DNA of 64,000 bases from Adiantum capillus-veneris (taxonomy: Eukaryota > Streptophyta > Polypodiopsida > Polypodiales > Pteridaceae). The stretch covers positions 39,735,281-39,799,280 of the forward strand of contig CM043960.1 of assembly GCA_014529385.2 (NCBI GenBank). Direction: 5' to 3'. The position numbers and the translations under genes were made by a program. Below the pieces are notes generated by a model. That model ran no database searches. It saw only the letters and a list, made by a program, of their open reading frames with translations, and was not told where the DNA came from. Shown piece after piece: positions 45,712 through 56,702 of this stretch; position 1 is the stretch's first letter; every line of letters begins with the position of its first letter.

Positions 45712-46374
45712 TCATGGGTTCAGATGCTTATTTACTTTGATCAATCGAGGACTGTCTTCAGAACCCAGATGCCATCCTTCAATTTCCTGATCATCTAGAA
45801 GCAACCAATTCGGCCCTCCTCCCATCCTTTTGGTTGACTCCTTAGCATAATCCCAAGATGGACCTATTAGTTTTGAATTGTTATTCTGAACTTGAATAAT
45901 TTATTCAAAGTGCACTGCTTCAATGGCTGCTGGTGTACTAGAATCTGAGCACTCTTCTTTGGAGTCAACTGGCTTCTCTGGTAGTCCAGTTAACTGGTCG
46001 TTCTCTAGGATTCAGTTCTGTGAACTGATCTAGAGATTGCTTCCGTTGCTTTTCAGCTTGATCCTTGTCGAATAATTCTGCATTTAAGTCTATCTCAGCC
46101 AATGGAAAAATATTAATTGCTGCCAGCATCCTCTGAATCTTCTTTACCCAATACTTTTGGCAAAGCTCTTCTGATCGTAGTGCTTTTTTCCAGCTTCTGG
46201 TGTTGTTTATTTGGATCTAAATTCTCCTATTGGTGCCCTGTATTATCAGAGTTTGATTTGCATAATCGTGAACAGTCTGCGTTGTTCGCAGCCATGGGCG
46301 TCCTAGTAGCATCCCATATGCTCCTTGAACATCCAGTACCAAAAAGTTAGTCTTAAATTTTTCTTTCCCCACCC
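45712..46374 (-). other. Element B protease-RT linker
   Basis: Degenerate coding-like sequence without a recognised motif. Confidence 0.35.
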
Positions 46375-46660
46375 TTATCTGCATACTCTCAATATCCTAG
46401 TTGCCTGCACAACTCTGTGATCGGCCATTCGAACCTTAAAGGGTGTTGTTTTCAAATCTGTGATGCCTAGCCTTTGCTCAAGATGTGCCCATAGGATATT
46501 CACACATGCTCCTCCATCCAGTATAACACCGAATAGCGGCTCCCATTCTTTCCTAACTTTGTAGTCTACCTGGATCACCGGCACTTCATCGTCTCTGACA
46601 GCTGCCAAGTCAACTGCTCTGGCATCGATTTCAACCTTTCTTCACTGTCTGATGAATTTT
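46375..46660 (-). pseudogene. Element B aspartic protease
   Basis: EVPVIQVDYKVRKEWEPLFGVILDGGACVNIL followed by LGITDLKTTPFKVRMADH. LDGGA is in the position of the retroviral-type D-[ST]-G-A active site; a DGGA form occurs in some plant Gypsy proteases. The open piece is 77 codons (46,375-46,608). The second half after the flap is not recognised. Confidence 0.7.
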
Positions 46661-46975
46661 GCTACTTCAGGCAAAGTCTTTCTGATGTCTTCCAAATTAA
46701 ACTGTCAATTTATGAATTCTTTCACAGATTTTGACGTGAATTTCTTCTCTCTCTTTATCATAGTTATTATCAAGACTCAAGGAATCGAGACTATATTCAT
46801 AGTGTCAATCCTTTGTTCTAGTGTTTTCTTTGCACACTTCTTTGTTTCCCATTGCAATTAGATCTAATTTGACGTTTCCTAGATCTTCCACCAGTCCTTG
46901 GACTGCAACAAGCATAGTCTCAGGGATTCTAGATATCCTAACTGATCTGGCTGTCTTTTCTTAGAAGACTGGGCT

Positions 46976-48527
46976 TGTCATAATAATCAATATCTAATTC
47001 TCCTAAATGATTTTCTCATGTTAAACTGATCATTTAATATGGGGAAGTGCCAGGGGAGAAAAAGCTAGAATATTGGTTAAGCTAGCAGACTGGCCACAGT
47101 AGGGATCCAAAGGAGGGAAAATAGGGATCCAAAGGGGGGGGCATCTGCAAAAGAGCCATGTGCTACAATGGGCTTAAAAGACCCTAAAGTTCAACCCATT
47201 AAGACTTCCAAAATGCTAAGGTTCCAAAATTCAAAGGTTGTGTCCAAAGGTCAAGCATGGGGGGAATTGGATGCTTTGTGTGTGTCCCAAAAGTCTTTAT
47301 CAATCCCTACATAGGAGGGGGCGAGCCTTGGGAGTAGGGGATGAGAGAGAAACTCTCACACACACAAGCTCCCTTTACACAAAGGGAATGAGGGATACAT
47401 GTCAGCTCCCTAGCCCAGATGCCCACAAGGTGTACCCAATTCCTATTGGATGGCCTTGGAGGTGGACCAATGAGAAGGCTAGAGTAAATCTAGTTTAATT
47501 AATTTAAAAACACTTAATAAAAGAACCAATGAGAATTAAGCTCTCTAGAAGACTATTGGACAGTCTCCCAAGGGGTTCAATGAGCATTCGACAGCCCAAT
47601 GGCTTGCCTGATTCCTAATGGCCAGGAGGTAAAGGGGTCCAATGAGAGTTTAGTTGCATTTATTAATTACATAAAGCTCTCACAAAAGGGTAAAGGAGGA
47701 CACATGTCAGAAGGCTATCAGTTATACTGCTTAATTATCATTGGCTAGCCCTAGGGAGGTCCAATGAGACTGTAGCATGAGCAAATAGCAAGAGGGGTCG
47801 ACCAAGAGAGAGAGGGGGACTGATTTTTGCAAGGCATTATCACACACACACACACACAATCTCATGTGTGAAGTAAAGAAGACTCTCTCTCCTTCTCAAG
47901 CTTTAATGGAAAGCTTACCACCTACTCCAAGCTTGTGAGAAGGGAGGCCTACACCAACAATTCTTGGCTTTGTGATGCAAATCCAACCAAGAGCCAAGCT
48001 TCAATGCATGCTCATCTCCTCTACCATGCTAATTACTAAGCTAAGCTATGCTAATATGAGTGATTATGTGAGGAGATGTACATCTTTCTCGTAAGAATAC
48101 TCCTTCTTCCTCTCAATCTACTCTCATACCCCGCTAGCTCTCACCATCTTTGAAGGTGTGTGAGGTCTTGGGTCTGAGACCGGAGAGAATTGATGTTGTG
48201 TTTGATAAGTGTTTTGCTTAGTGCATGAAGCTTTCATCTTCATTGCACTAGCTAGTCTTGAAGGAACACAAAGAATTGTATTGTACAATGTCTCCCTTGA
48301 TGGGAGAAACCATAATACAAAGCCTTTTGGAGGGGGGACCGGCTCATGTAAATCCGGTCCTCAACTGTTGTGAATAGCTTAATTTTTCTCTCTTTTGAAA
48401 GTATTGTTCATGCTATCTAACTAGGTGTTATGCTTTTTGTTTCTCTCTCCACCCAAGCACTCTTGTAATTCTCATTAGGAATCTATTCTAATGAAATGCC
48501 CACTATGTTCATGTTAATTTCCGCTAC
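46976..48527 (+). repeat. LTR-R copy inside element B (about 1.55 kb)
   Basis: Starts TGTCATAATAATCAATATCT and ends near CATGTTAATTTCCGCTACA. It matches 60,006-61,090 and 62,833-63,936 over its first 1.1 kb and, inverted, the 32,329-33,987 copy over its length. It has a short (CA)n at 47,357 and another CA tract at about 47,842-47,858. No matching 5-bp flanks were found (GGGCT left, CACAA right), so it may not be a simple solo LTR. Confidence 0.75.
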
Positions 48528-48719
48528 ACACAAAGTTACTAGGCCATTAAATGTTACAGGGTTGTTATCTTCTGAATGACTCGAGCATCAGAACTTTCTA
48601 GCTGCTCTGGTAGCTTCTTAGCTGGATCTTCTGTGATCTTCATCGACTACCTTCTCTTTGCTCTTTGCTCTTTGCCTTCCATACCTTTCTCTGTTGAGTC
48701 CATTTGCTAGTTTTAGGAC

Positions 48720-50202
48720 TGACTACACCTTTACTGCGTGTAACTGCTCGTACTGAAAGTGGTTATGGGGCTTTCGCCTCAGAAGCCGTAGTACTGGGTA
48801 CTTCTGGACACTGAGCTGCAAAGTGCCAATACTTCCCACAAGTATAGCAATTAAGGCTTCGATTTTGAAAATTCCCCCGTCCTCGACCTCGACCAGTACC
48901 CCCTCGGTATCTGTCGCACCCAGTACCAGTGCCACTGGTACATGATTTCTCCTCTTGAGGTACACTGGTTGTCTCTACCTCAGCTGGTTCAACATTGGTA
49001 AATGCCACTAGAGACGGACCCTTTCCCTTCTTGAAGTAATGAATTTGAATGCCACAATTATTCCATAAATGACCATATGTTTTGCAGTAGGTACACTGTG
49101 GACATTCATTGGAAACATGATCTTTAGATTTTCACTTCAAGCACCAGGTTTCCATTCTCCTAACTGGTTGTCTAGTCTAGCTGATTTCAGAAATCTACCT
49201 TGCCATTTCATCAAGCTTCCTGGACCAAGACCCTTTCTTAGCCTTGTCCTTGCTCTTTTTGTCTGAGCTACTGTCAGAGCTGTTGGAGGTCTCACTAGAA
49301 TTTGAATTCTCAGTGGAAGAACTGCTACTGCTGGACCTCCACTTCTTGTTACTTCTCTCCTTCTTAGCTTGTTGTTCAAGCTTCAGAGCTCTCTAAACCA
49401 AATCATTAAACTTCTTTTTTGGTGTAGGTACCTCTTGCTCTTTGAGCTTCTTACTGCGGAACCCATTTAGAAACCATGCGCGTAGCCTCTTGTCTGATGG
49501 TGGCTCCTGTTGCCTGGTTAACTCCTTCATCTTCTCAACATAACTTCTCACATACAATTTTCCTTGTCTGATCTTATCTAGCTCACAGAGGATGTCCTCA
49601 TCACCTCTGTTGTTTGAATACTCAAGTTTGAAAGCCTTGAGTAGTTTGTTATATGATCTGAGTTGGCAAGCTGGGTAATGGTAATACCATTTCTTTGCTG
49701 CATCTTACAGCGTCTGAGGAAAATATTCTCCTCAGTCATCTTCATCAATATTCTTCAACTCAGCATATTAATCAAACGCTTGAATATGAACATCTAGATC
49801 ATGTTTCTTTCCGTCTTTGAACACTAGGAAAGAGATCTTCAATGAAGAAGTATAATCATGCCTATCGGCATTGTCTCTACTTCTTCTGACCTTGGGAGCC
49901 TGACTGCGTCTTGAGGATTTTCGGTAGTGATCTGTGTCAGCATCCCAGTCAACTTCCTCTTCAGTTTCAGTCTCTTTCTCTTCTTTGGCTTTCCTATTGG
50001 AACTGTGACTACCCTTGGCCTCAACTGCCTTGTGTGTGGACCGAGAACTCCTGGTGTTGCGTTCCTCACGCTCAGCCCTTCTCCTCTTAGAGTGATTGGA
50101 ATGCTGAGAGTCTCTAGCCTCTTCAGCATTACTTTGCTCCTTATGAGCCTTAGTCTCACTCTCAGGATCCTTCTTAGTATCAAACTCTCTTTCTGATACC
50201 AT
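48720..50202 (-). pseudogene. Element B gag
   Basis: From MVSEREFDTKKD at 50,202: a charged K/E/S-rich N terminus, then a gag core in broken frames (AAKKWYYHYP, YSNNRGDEDILCELDKIRQGKL), a serine-rich stretch, and two zinc knuckles, CTYCKTYGHLWNNC near 49.06 kb and CYTCGKYWHFAAQC near 48.82 kb, with an RGRGRG box between them. Expected product is the particle protein. Several stops and shifts. Confidence 0.75.
50191..50202 (-). promoter_or_regulatory. Primer-site-like sequence of element B
   Basis: Minus-strand TGGTATCAGAAA, similar to the initiator tRNA-Met primer site, about 9 bp after the presumed LTR end. It overlaps the first codons of the gag frame, so the true start may lie further in. 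Confidence 0.5.
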
Positions 50203-50210
50203 AGGGTCGA

Positions 50211-50842
50211 TGCAGCTGGAATCAATGCCTAACCGGGTTGACGATTTGCAACCACGACTGACTTAGGGCGCCATGTGTGCAGTTGAAAATTCTAACTGGG
50301 AGATAAGAGTTTTCCGATCGAAGAGCAAACAACTCTAACCATCGTGATCGCCAAAATGGAATGGGAGCTGGTCTCTTCAAACAGCTTATTCCAATGTTAG
50401 AATTTAGAGCTACTGGTTATGTCGTCAGTTCAGTTAGTGAGACTGGAACAGAGTACTTGACTGAAATAGAGAACTGAACTGGAATGTTATACTGAAATGA
50501 GAGACATAACTAAAAGACTAGAGATGGTATTTACACATTTAGAGTAATAGCTCAAGGATGACCAGCACATTATACAATGGGTTTAAGCTCATATGATTAC
50601 AGAAGCAATGATTACAAGGTGAAGCTAGAAGCTAAGAGCTCGTAAACCTAAAAGTGTTTAGAAAGCCAAAAGCCAAAAAGACAAGAAGCCCGATTACAAT
50701 GTAGCGGGTCCTATTTATAGCTCCCAAGAGTTATTGTAGTAACTACTTGCGGTAATTACTGCCAGTGTGGCTGCTCTCGCTTCTCGCTGGTTGGCCTTCT
50801 AAGGGAAGTTCCCGCCTGTTGGGACTGTCCTCGCCTTCTACA
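50211..50842 (-). repeat. 5' LTR of element B (about 632 bp)
   Basis: In minus orientation it begins TGTAGAAGGCGAGGACAGTC and ends ...CCAGCTGCA. It contains CTATAAATAG (50,711-50,720). The boundary at 50,842 is set by the return of element 2 sequence at 50,843. No partner LTR is present, so the inner end is approximate. Confidence 0.55.
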
Positions 50843-50843
50843 G

Positions 50844-52367
50844 ATGCATTGTTCAAGCGGATCCGAGGTAGAACCCACCATTCCTTTAAACGTGATGACT
50901 CGAGCTCAAGCTCAAGAAGCTGCCAAAAATGCGATCGCTAAGGAGGAAGCCACATTGCCTATTCTAACAGAAATTGAGAACATCTTGGTGAGAACAGGAA
51001 GAAAAACATGGAAAGCCAAAAGGGACAAAATGAAAGCAAAAAGGCTACAGGAGAAAGTTACTTCGGAAACTAAATTGAATCAAACAAGAGAACAACTTAG
51101 ACAAGAGCAATAAATGAACAAAAACGCAGACGAACCTAAAGAGTCAAAGACTGACTCAGGTGGTTCAGTCTTGGTCGACAAAGTCTTTGAACCTTTAGAT
51201 GCAATTTTGAAGGCCTATGAAGCTAAGCTAAAACCCAATCAAACCCAAGAGGATAGATGGCTGACATATCCTCATCCAGGGTATGAAAAAGAGAGGTTAC
51301 AAATGTGTAAGGAGCTCATCTAGGTGGCCCAAGCAAGCTATTATGGGACCACAATTTCCAGATGCTCCAAACACGGAGATGCTAATCCGCAAAAAAAAAT
51401 CCAAGAATTGGAAAGTCATGGTATTGTAAACATAGAGGAAGAGTCAGGAGTTGAGGCACCTTTAGATACAAGGGAAGTAGCCAATACCACAGATGGAGTG
51501 GGCTCACAATCAGTGATGCCTATTCCGGAGATAGAAGAACCGTGGCCACAATCCTTATGGGAATCGATCAAAAACCAAAAAGATGGTAGTGCCACCTTAC
51601 AGTCAGCACCTATCCCTGAGATAAACATGGATCATGAATTTTTCCCAGGGGATATAAGATCTTTATATGGGGATGTCGGGTCTCTAGCATCTGAAGAGAG
51701 CAAACCACACTCTCTACAGAATTTGACATCTTTCATAGGAGAACTTGAAACAAAATCGGAGGTTAAAATGGTACCTTCTCAATGGAAAGCCACACCAAAA
51801 ATGATGGATACCAAGAGCTTGCACGAATTAATGTCTTCTCCTATACAATGCACACTTTATCTCTCAGAGATGCTAAAAATTAGACCGCATCTATGGGGCC
51901 AAATGGGCAAACATCTGGAAAAGATGGGGTTGAAAATCCCTTCGCATGACCAATTTGCAGACAAAAACATGGATGACACGTTGCCTAAGAAGACACAGAC
52001 AAAGCCAGTATCAGTAAATAAGGTGGGTGACTACTGTGAAGGAGAAGAAGGAAACACCACCTTACCACTTGAGTACAAAGAAGTAAAGACGGTTGCTATA
52101 TTAGATAGTGGGACAGGAATTGCCATTGCAAACAAAGAAATATGAAAAAAATGGGGAAAGCATGCTCTTACAAAAACTCGAATGAAATTGCAATTAGCAA
52201 ATGGATACGTGGAGAGACCGATAGGAATATTAGAACAAATCATTGTATCCTCATGTGGCATAGAGTATGAGCACACCTTTTCCATAATGAATTTTGACAA
52301 GAGCAGCAACTTTGACATCATATTGGGCAGACCATTCATGCGTCAACTCAAAATGGTACAAGATTAG
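50844..52367 (+). pseudogene. Element 2 gag-protease region, single frame with stops
   Basis: One frame broken by stops at about 51,111, 51,321 and 52,143. It opens with SSGSEVEPTIPLNVMTRAQAQEAAKN, followed by lysine-rich coil-prone sequence, then a 273-codon open piece (51,324-52,145) with LHELMSSPIQCTLYLSEMLK. It ends in an aspartic protease: AILDSGTGIAIANKEI at 52.1 kb and FDIILGRPFMRQL at 52.33 kb. The protease would mature the polyprotein. The 273-codon piece is a partner of the element 1 region at 3.8-5.0 kb. Confidence 0.75.
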
Positions 52368-52518
52368 GTCTATGACTATATCTACTTGAGACACAAAGAA
52401 GTCACTACAAAAATTAGTGTCAAAGATCATAGTTATAGAGATGTAGAGCGAATTACATTCCACAACTGAAGAAGAAAACGAGGTATCTGCTTGGTTACAA
52501 AGCAAAGCGCATATTTGT

Positions 52519-52848
52519 ATGTGTCGAGCATCAGAATGCGGGAGTCTTAGAAAGGAAGATTGCATCCTAGAGCGTTCAGTAGAAGATGAATCTTACATTA
52601 AGGAACCATTTTCAGAGGATTTATTTGAACCCTTTGGATGGGATCAAATACTGACGAATCTTGATGTCTGCGTAAATGAAGTGACCAACACCAAATTTTG
52701 CGATGAAGATGGCTATGATATAACTCCCTTGTTTACGATAAAGGTGTTGAAGGAAGTTGATGAAGTTTGTGAATGTGAAAGCAAAAAAAGTGAGACGGAT
52801 GGCTACGTCACGGGGCATGGTGCCAAAGTGCAAACGAGGGAAGCATAG
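52519..52848 (+). pseudogene. Acidic ORF after the element 2 protease
   Basis: 109 codons, rich in D and E (EDLFEPFGWDQILTNLDVCVNE), in a different frame from the protease. No known domain. In a complete Gypsy element RT would follow the protease, but no RT motif is present here. Confidence 0.4.
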
Positions 52849-55781
52849 CAACCACGAGAATATGTCATCATTGACATACCTGAAGAATCGTCAAAATCTG
52901 TTTCAAAGAAGCTGACTACAGAAAAAGTGTAAATGAAAGTAGATGAAGGAGCAATGCTTCCAAGTTTAACGTTAAATGTTCAGCAAACGCAAGATCAAGA
53001 CAAAAACAAGGATAAGGAAAAAGATCGATTATCTCCTACAATGATCAAATTTAGCATATGCGAAGAAACATGACTCCAAATCACATGTTCATATGTGATA
53101 GATCCAGAAGCAACAAAGAATCTAATGACATATGGAACGTGGATCATGATGTGAAAGCCGCCAATCAAAGATCTAGAAGAAACAGTGAACACAAGTTTAA
53201 AAATGTTGATTCCTACTCAGGTTGAGTACCGGGGAGTATAAGGATACTTTCGACATAATTGACTCCCATCATATCAAAAAGAGAGTCTGATCCTGACAGA
53301 AAGCCGGAGGAACATCTTCTTTCAACCACAAGAAAAATCTTCAACAACAACACCATCAAAAACCCAAAATCACCTCAAGTCAACGCAAAAAAAAAGAGCA
53401 ACCAACCATCGCGGAAAAAGGTAAAGGAAAGGTAAACACTGAAGTATATCAACCTCGTAAGACGACTTTACCCTCAACGAGCCTCCATAAAAATTCCCTC
53501 GAAGCCTCTACATCAAGAGCCAAACCAACAACAATGGTATGGAAACCGCAGCAAAAAGTCTATTGACCAAAGTTTCCATCACAAAAAAGCATTCTGAAGA
53601 AGCCGAAGAGAATCAACCAAGTGTTAGTATCCAAGAGCACATCCAAGTCAAAGACACAGTTTGGATACATGAAGCACAAATTCAACCACAACAACAATAA
53701 GTGACAGGGTGGGTAGCATCAAATGACTCAATCACTGCTCAAGACTACTTCTAAGGAAACACCAGTGTTTGGGCCAAAAAGCCTAAACTAACAACCTAGA
53801 TGTACTCACCTCAAGAAAGAAGTTATACAAGGAGCAAGCCAAGCTATCAACGGAATACAAAAAACTCAGACAAGCGAAAGAACAACAACAAAAGGTAGAC
53901 GAAAAGACCTTCCAAGCGGGCAACACAAAAAGTATGGGTGCCCAAGTCAGACCTTAGACAAGTTACCCAAGAAAAATAGGTAAAGCAGTGGATGATTCCA
54001 GTCAAGCTACTTGAAGCACAAGGATTTTATGCAAGTAACACTCAAATATGGTTATTAAAATTTGTAGCTCAATTTGGAACAACCAAGAGAAATCAGGCAG
54101 CGCAAGATTCCGTCCAAAAGCAAGCAAAGAAAACCAACATCCAACAGAAGCCAATTGCAACCAAGGCTGCAACAATCTACAGATGGATCCCTCGTCACCA
54201 ACTACAAAATTAGGGCTTCTACAAAGGAAACAATCAGTTATGGATATCAAAGCCTAGTGTCCATCAAGTCGTTGAGCAAAAGAAGCAAATGCAAAAGACG
54301 GTCATACAAGGACCGAAGACAAGGTGGGTTCCAAAATTGCTAGTGGGAACTCAATCACAAAGAACCCACACACAGATTCAACCGCTTCTCATGGGAGATA
54401 AAGCAAAGGCTACATCAGTCCCTATAAGAGCTGAAGGACTTGTTTCACAAAGCGGTGTGAATATACGACAAGCAAGTCAAGAGGAGCCAAAATATGCCAA
54501 CCTGCTTGACAAAATGGTGGCATCCAATGACCAAAACAATGGAAGAGTCATAAATTTCCAAAACTTATGGAATTGGGTTTCTTGCATTGAACAGGTAAGT
54601 CCAAGTCGCCATTAAAAATACATGGCATAATAGTCAGATCGGGAAGCTAAGCCACTAAATGAGTGATGCGTTAGTCCCAAACCTTCATGTAATATTCTAT
54701 GTGGTCTAAGAGTCTTAGTTATTCTAGGTACTGCTCAAGCTGGAAGAGTTGAGCATAATTACGTTGTGTTGCTCATGTTGGTATAGGTGAGCTGAAACGT
54801 CAAAGTCATTGTAGTATAGTGATAAGTGAAGGAGGAAGTCCAAAAGACACTCACACACTCAGCACAATGAGGTATGAGTGGACAAGATTCTACATCAAAA
54901 ACCCTTCTGAAAAAATGCTACATTTGTTTCTTGAAGCACCCATCAAATCCCTCCTTCGCACTGCATGCTTTTGCTTGAAAATTTATCATATGCATATAGA
55001 GTGTTCAATAATTGGCACTTGCATTAGGCACTCTTCCTTTGTTTCACCCAAGTACTCACCTTGCACGACAAGTACTTCAAGTGGAACTGCTCAACTCCAA
55101 TAAGAGCGTATACCAAAGGTACTTTTTTCCCACCAGGTTTTTCCCTTTGGTCATCCAGGTTTTAGACCCTAATCTAGAAACCCTCATCATCATCTTCTTG
55201 TATATATTTCTTTTACATCAGCAATAAAGAAATGGGTACCCAAATCAATTGACAACGACTTGGAGAAAAAACTGCAGGTCTCCATATGCTTATCAAGAGA
55301 ATCTTTTATTTTCAAGGTCGACAACAAAGCTCCATCAAACAATGGCAAGTCAAAGAATGGTCTACAACAACAAGCACTGACAAATTCTGGAAGAGAGTCA
55401 TCAACAACAACCACACGTAGCTCACACAGTGCTTCAACATTGGCTACCTATTGTGGAAAGCTCAAATTACAGTGGACCTTGAAAGCAAATCCATCATAAA
55501 GTCCATGGCACAAAGAGGATCAGTTCTACAAGCTCGGACACATCAACATCCATTTTTACGGTGGCTAAGATTGGCAACAAAGAGGCGAATGCACAACAAG
55601 AAGAAAATTTACCTCGAAAATCAAAGATCAAATCACGTATCAACAACATGGCAGATATGAATCACTCAAGGAAGGGGGGAGCGTCATCAACACCAAAGCA
55701 CTTCCCAAGCTAAAGACCAACCTTGAAGACAACCCTATGACGAGACTGCACAAGGTTTCGTGTCAAGGGACGACACGAGCT
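52849..55781 (+). pseudogene. Degenerate K/Q-rich 3' region of element 2 with W-V-P-K motifs
   Basis: No intact frame longer than 110 codons. Short pieces in varying frames contain KVWVPKSDL (53.93 kb), RWIPRHQLQ (54.18 kb), RWVPKLLVGTQ (54.32 kb) and KKWVPKSID (55.23 kb), rich in K, Q, T and S. At 55.11-55.17 kb the non-coding AAGGTACTTTTTTCCCACCA and CAGGTTTTTCCC words resemble a segment common near the 3' end of plant LTR elements. No RT, RNase H or integrase signature. Possibly a capture of, or fusion with, another element. Confidence 0.45.
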
Positions 55782-55794
55782 AGGAAGGGGGGAA
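55782..55794 (+). promoter_or_regulatory. Polypurine tract of element 2
   Basis: AGGAAGGGGGGAA immediately before the LTR start TGTTTGAGG. A second purine run, AAGGAAGGGGGGAG, lies about 110 bp upstream (about 55,669-55,682). Confidence 0.85.
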
Positions 55795-56702
55795 TGTTTG
55801 AGGATTGGTCGAATGGCACCTCGCCGAACATGTAGCCGGACACCACATTTGTACTCTATTAATTGTCTGAGCTAGCGTAGTGATACTCTATGGAAATCCT
55901 AATTCTAGAGTAGCAGGTCAATTCCTTGAGTTGTAATTCTGTCATGACAATTGTAAAGGTCCATGTGAGCCGGCCACTGGCCATTTAGAATGCCCTAGGT
56001 ATAAAGGTCAATAACTTTAATGTGAAAAGAGGCTTATCTTTAGAGAAGAAGAGAGTTCTGTTGTACCTACGCTCGAGCTACGAAGCTGCTCCAATTTGTA
56101 ATCATCACAACTAATGATTAGGTAATCCATTTTCAGTTTTGAAATGTGCATTGTGTTCCTCTCTCTTTGCTCTTTCATTCAAGTGTAAGCATTCTCAGTT
56201 TTGATGTGATTCGCGACTACGCGTCTGTGAGCCTTAATTGCAAATTTGAGTGCTTAAATCATTGTTTTTAGTCATTTTGACAATAGGAGAGTGTTCCTAG
56301 ACCATAGGGCGACCTTTCTGTATACTTCTGTTGCAGTTTTCAAGACCTTTTTCATGATGGATCGTGATTTTGGTACCTTGTTGGATTGCAACCATACTTG
56401 GTAGGATAGTGCCCCTAGGTGTCATAGACCCCCTCCTAAAGTTTTGATGCATTTTGAGTCCGTTCGAGTGCCAAAATTGCATGATGACCTAGAGCTGTGA
56501 GAAATGACATAGGCATATTTCCCTGATCATTGAGTGTTGGTTTGCTTGTTGAGGTGGTGTGTTTGCTTGTTAAAGTTCACTTCTTGAGATTGACGATCTC
56601 AAAGAGTCTCCGTGCCCTGTTCGAGTCACTTCCTTGAGTATTGACATTATGTTAGTGCCAAATCACTATGCTACAAACGTTCATCGCGGCGACCCGCTAA
56701 CA
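55795..56702 (+). repeat. 3' LTR of Gypsy element 2 (908 bp)
   Basis: Starts TGTTTGAGGATTGG after the polypurine tract and ends GACCCGCTAACA. The end is fixed because the next base resumes the chromovirus integrase (minus-strand codons for ETYFYW). It contains TATAAAG at about 56,000. Its length is close to the 927 bp solo LTR of the element 1 family, but the sequence is largely different. Confidence 0.85.

Larger units (their letters stand above)
39001..50842 (-). mobile_element. Gypsy element B with extra ORF after integrase
   Basis: In minus orientation: LTR 50,842-50,211, primer-like site, gag with two zinc knuckles, protease, RT, RNase H, integrase, then an additional ORF down to about 39,465. 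It holds two younger LTR insertions (43,061-43,987 and 46,976-48,527). The expected 3' LTR is not found at 39.0-39.5 kb. A 40-bp piece of element 2 is present at both edges (38,959-38,998 and 50,843-50,882), far longer than a normal target duplication. Confidence 0.75.
34757..56702 (+). mobile_element. Gypsy element 2 (Tat/Athila-like), nested and without RT or IN
   Basis: Order: about 50 bp of 5' LTR (to 34,806), tRNA-Asp primer site, 2.4 kb leader with palindrome array, gag, [element B insertion 39.0-50.84 kb], gag end and protease, a K/Q-rich degenerate region, polypurine tract, 3' LTR 55,795-56,702. No RT, RNase H or integrase motif was found in its own sequence. Either a deletion removed them or this is a non-autonomous lineage. 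The LTR ends next to CCAAT of the host chromovirus; the left duplication is lost with the 5' LTR. Confidence 0.8.

Noticed and set aside
46971-48532. LTR-R copy in element B as a clean solo LTR
   Set aside because: The 5-bp flanks differ (GGGCT and CACAA), so a simple insertion with target duplication cannot be shown.
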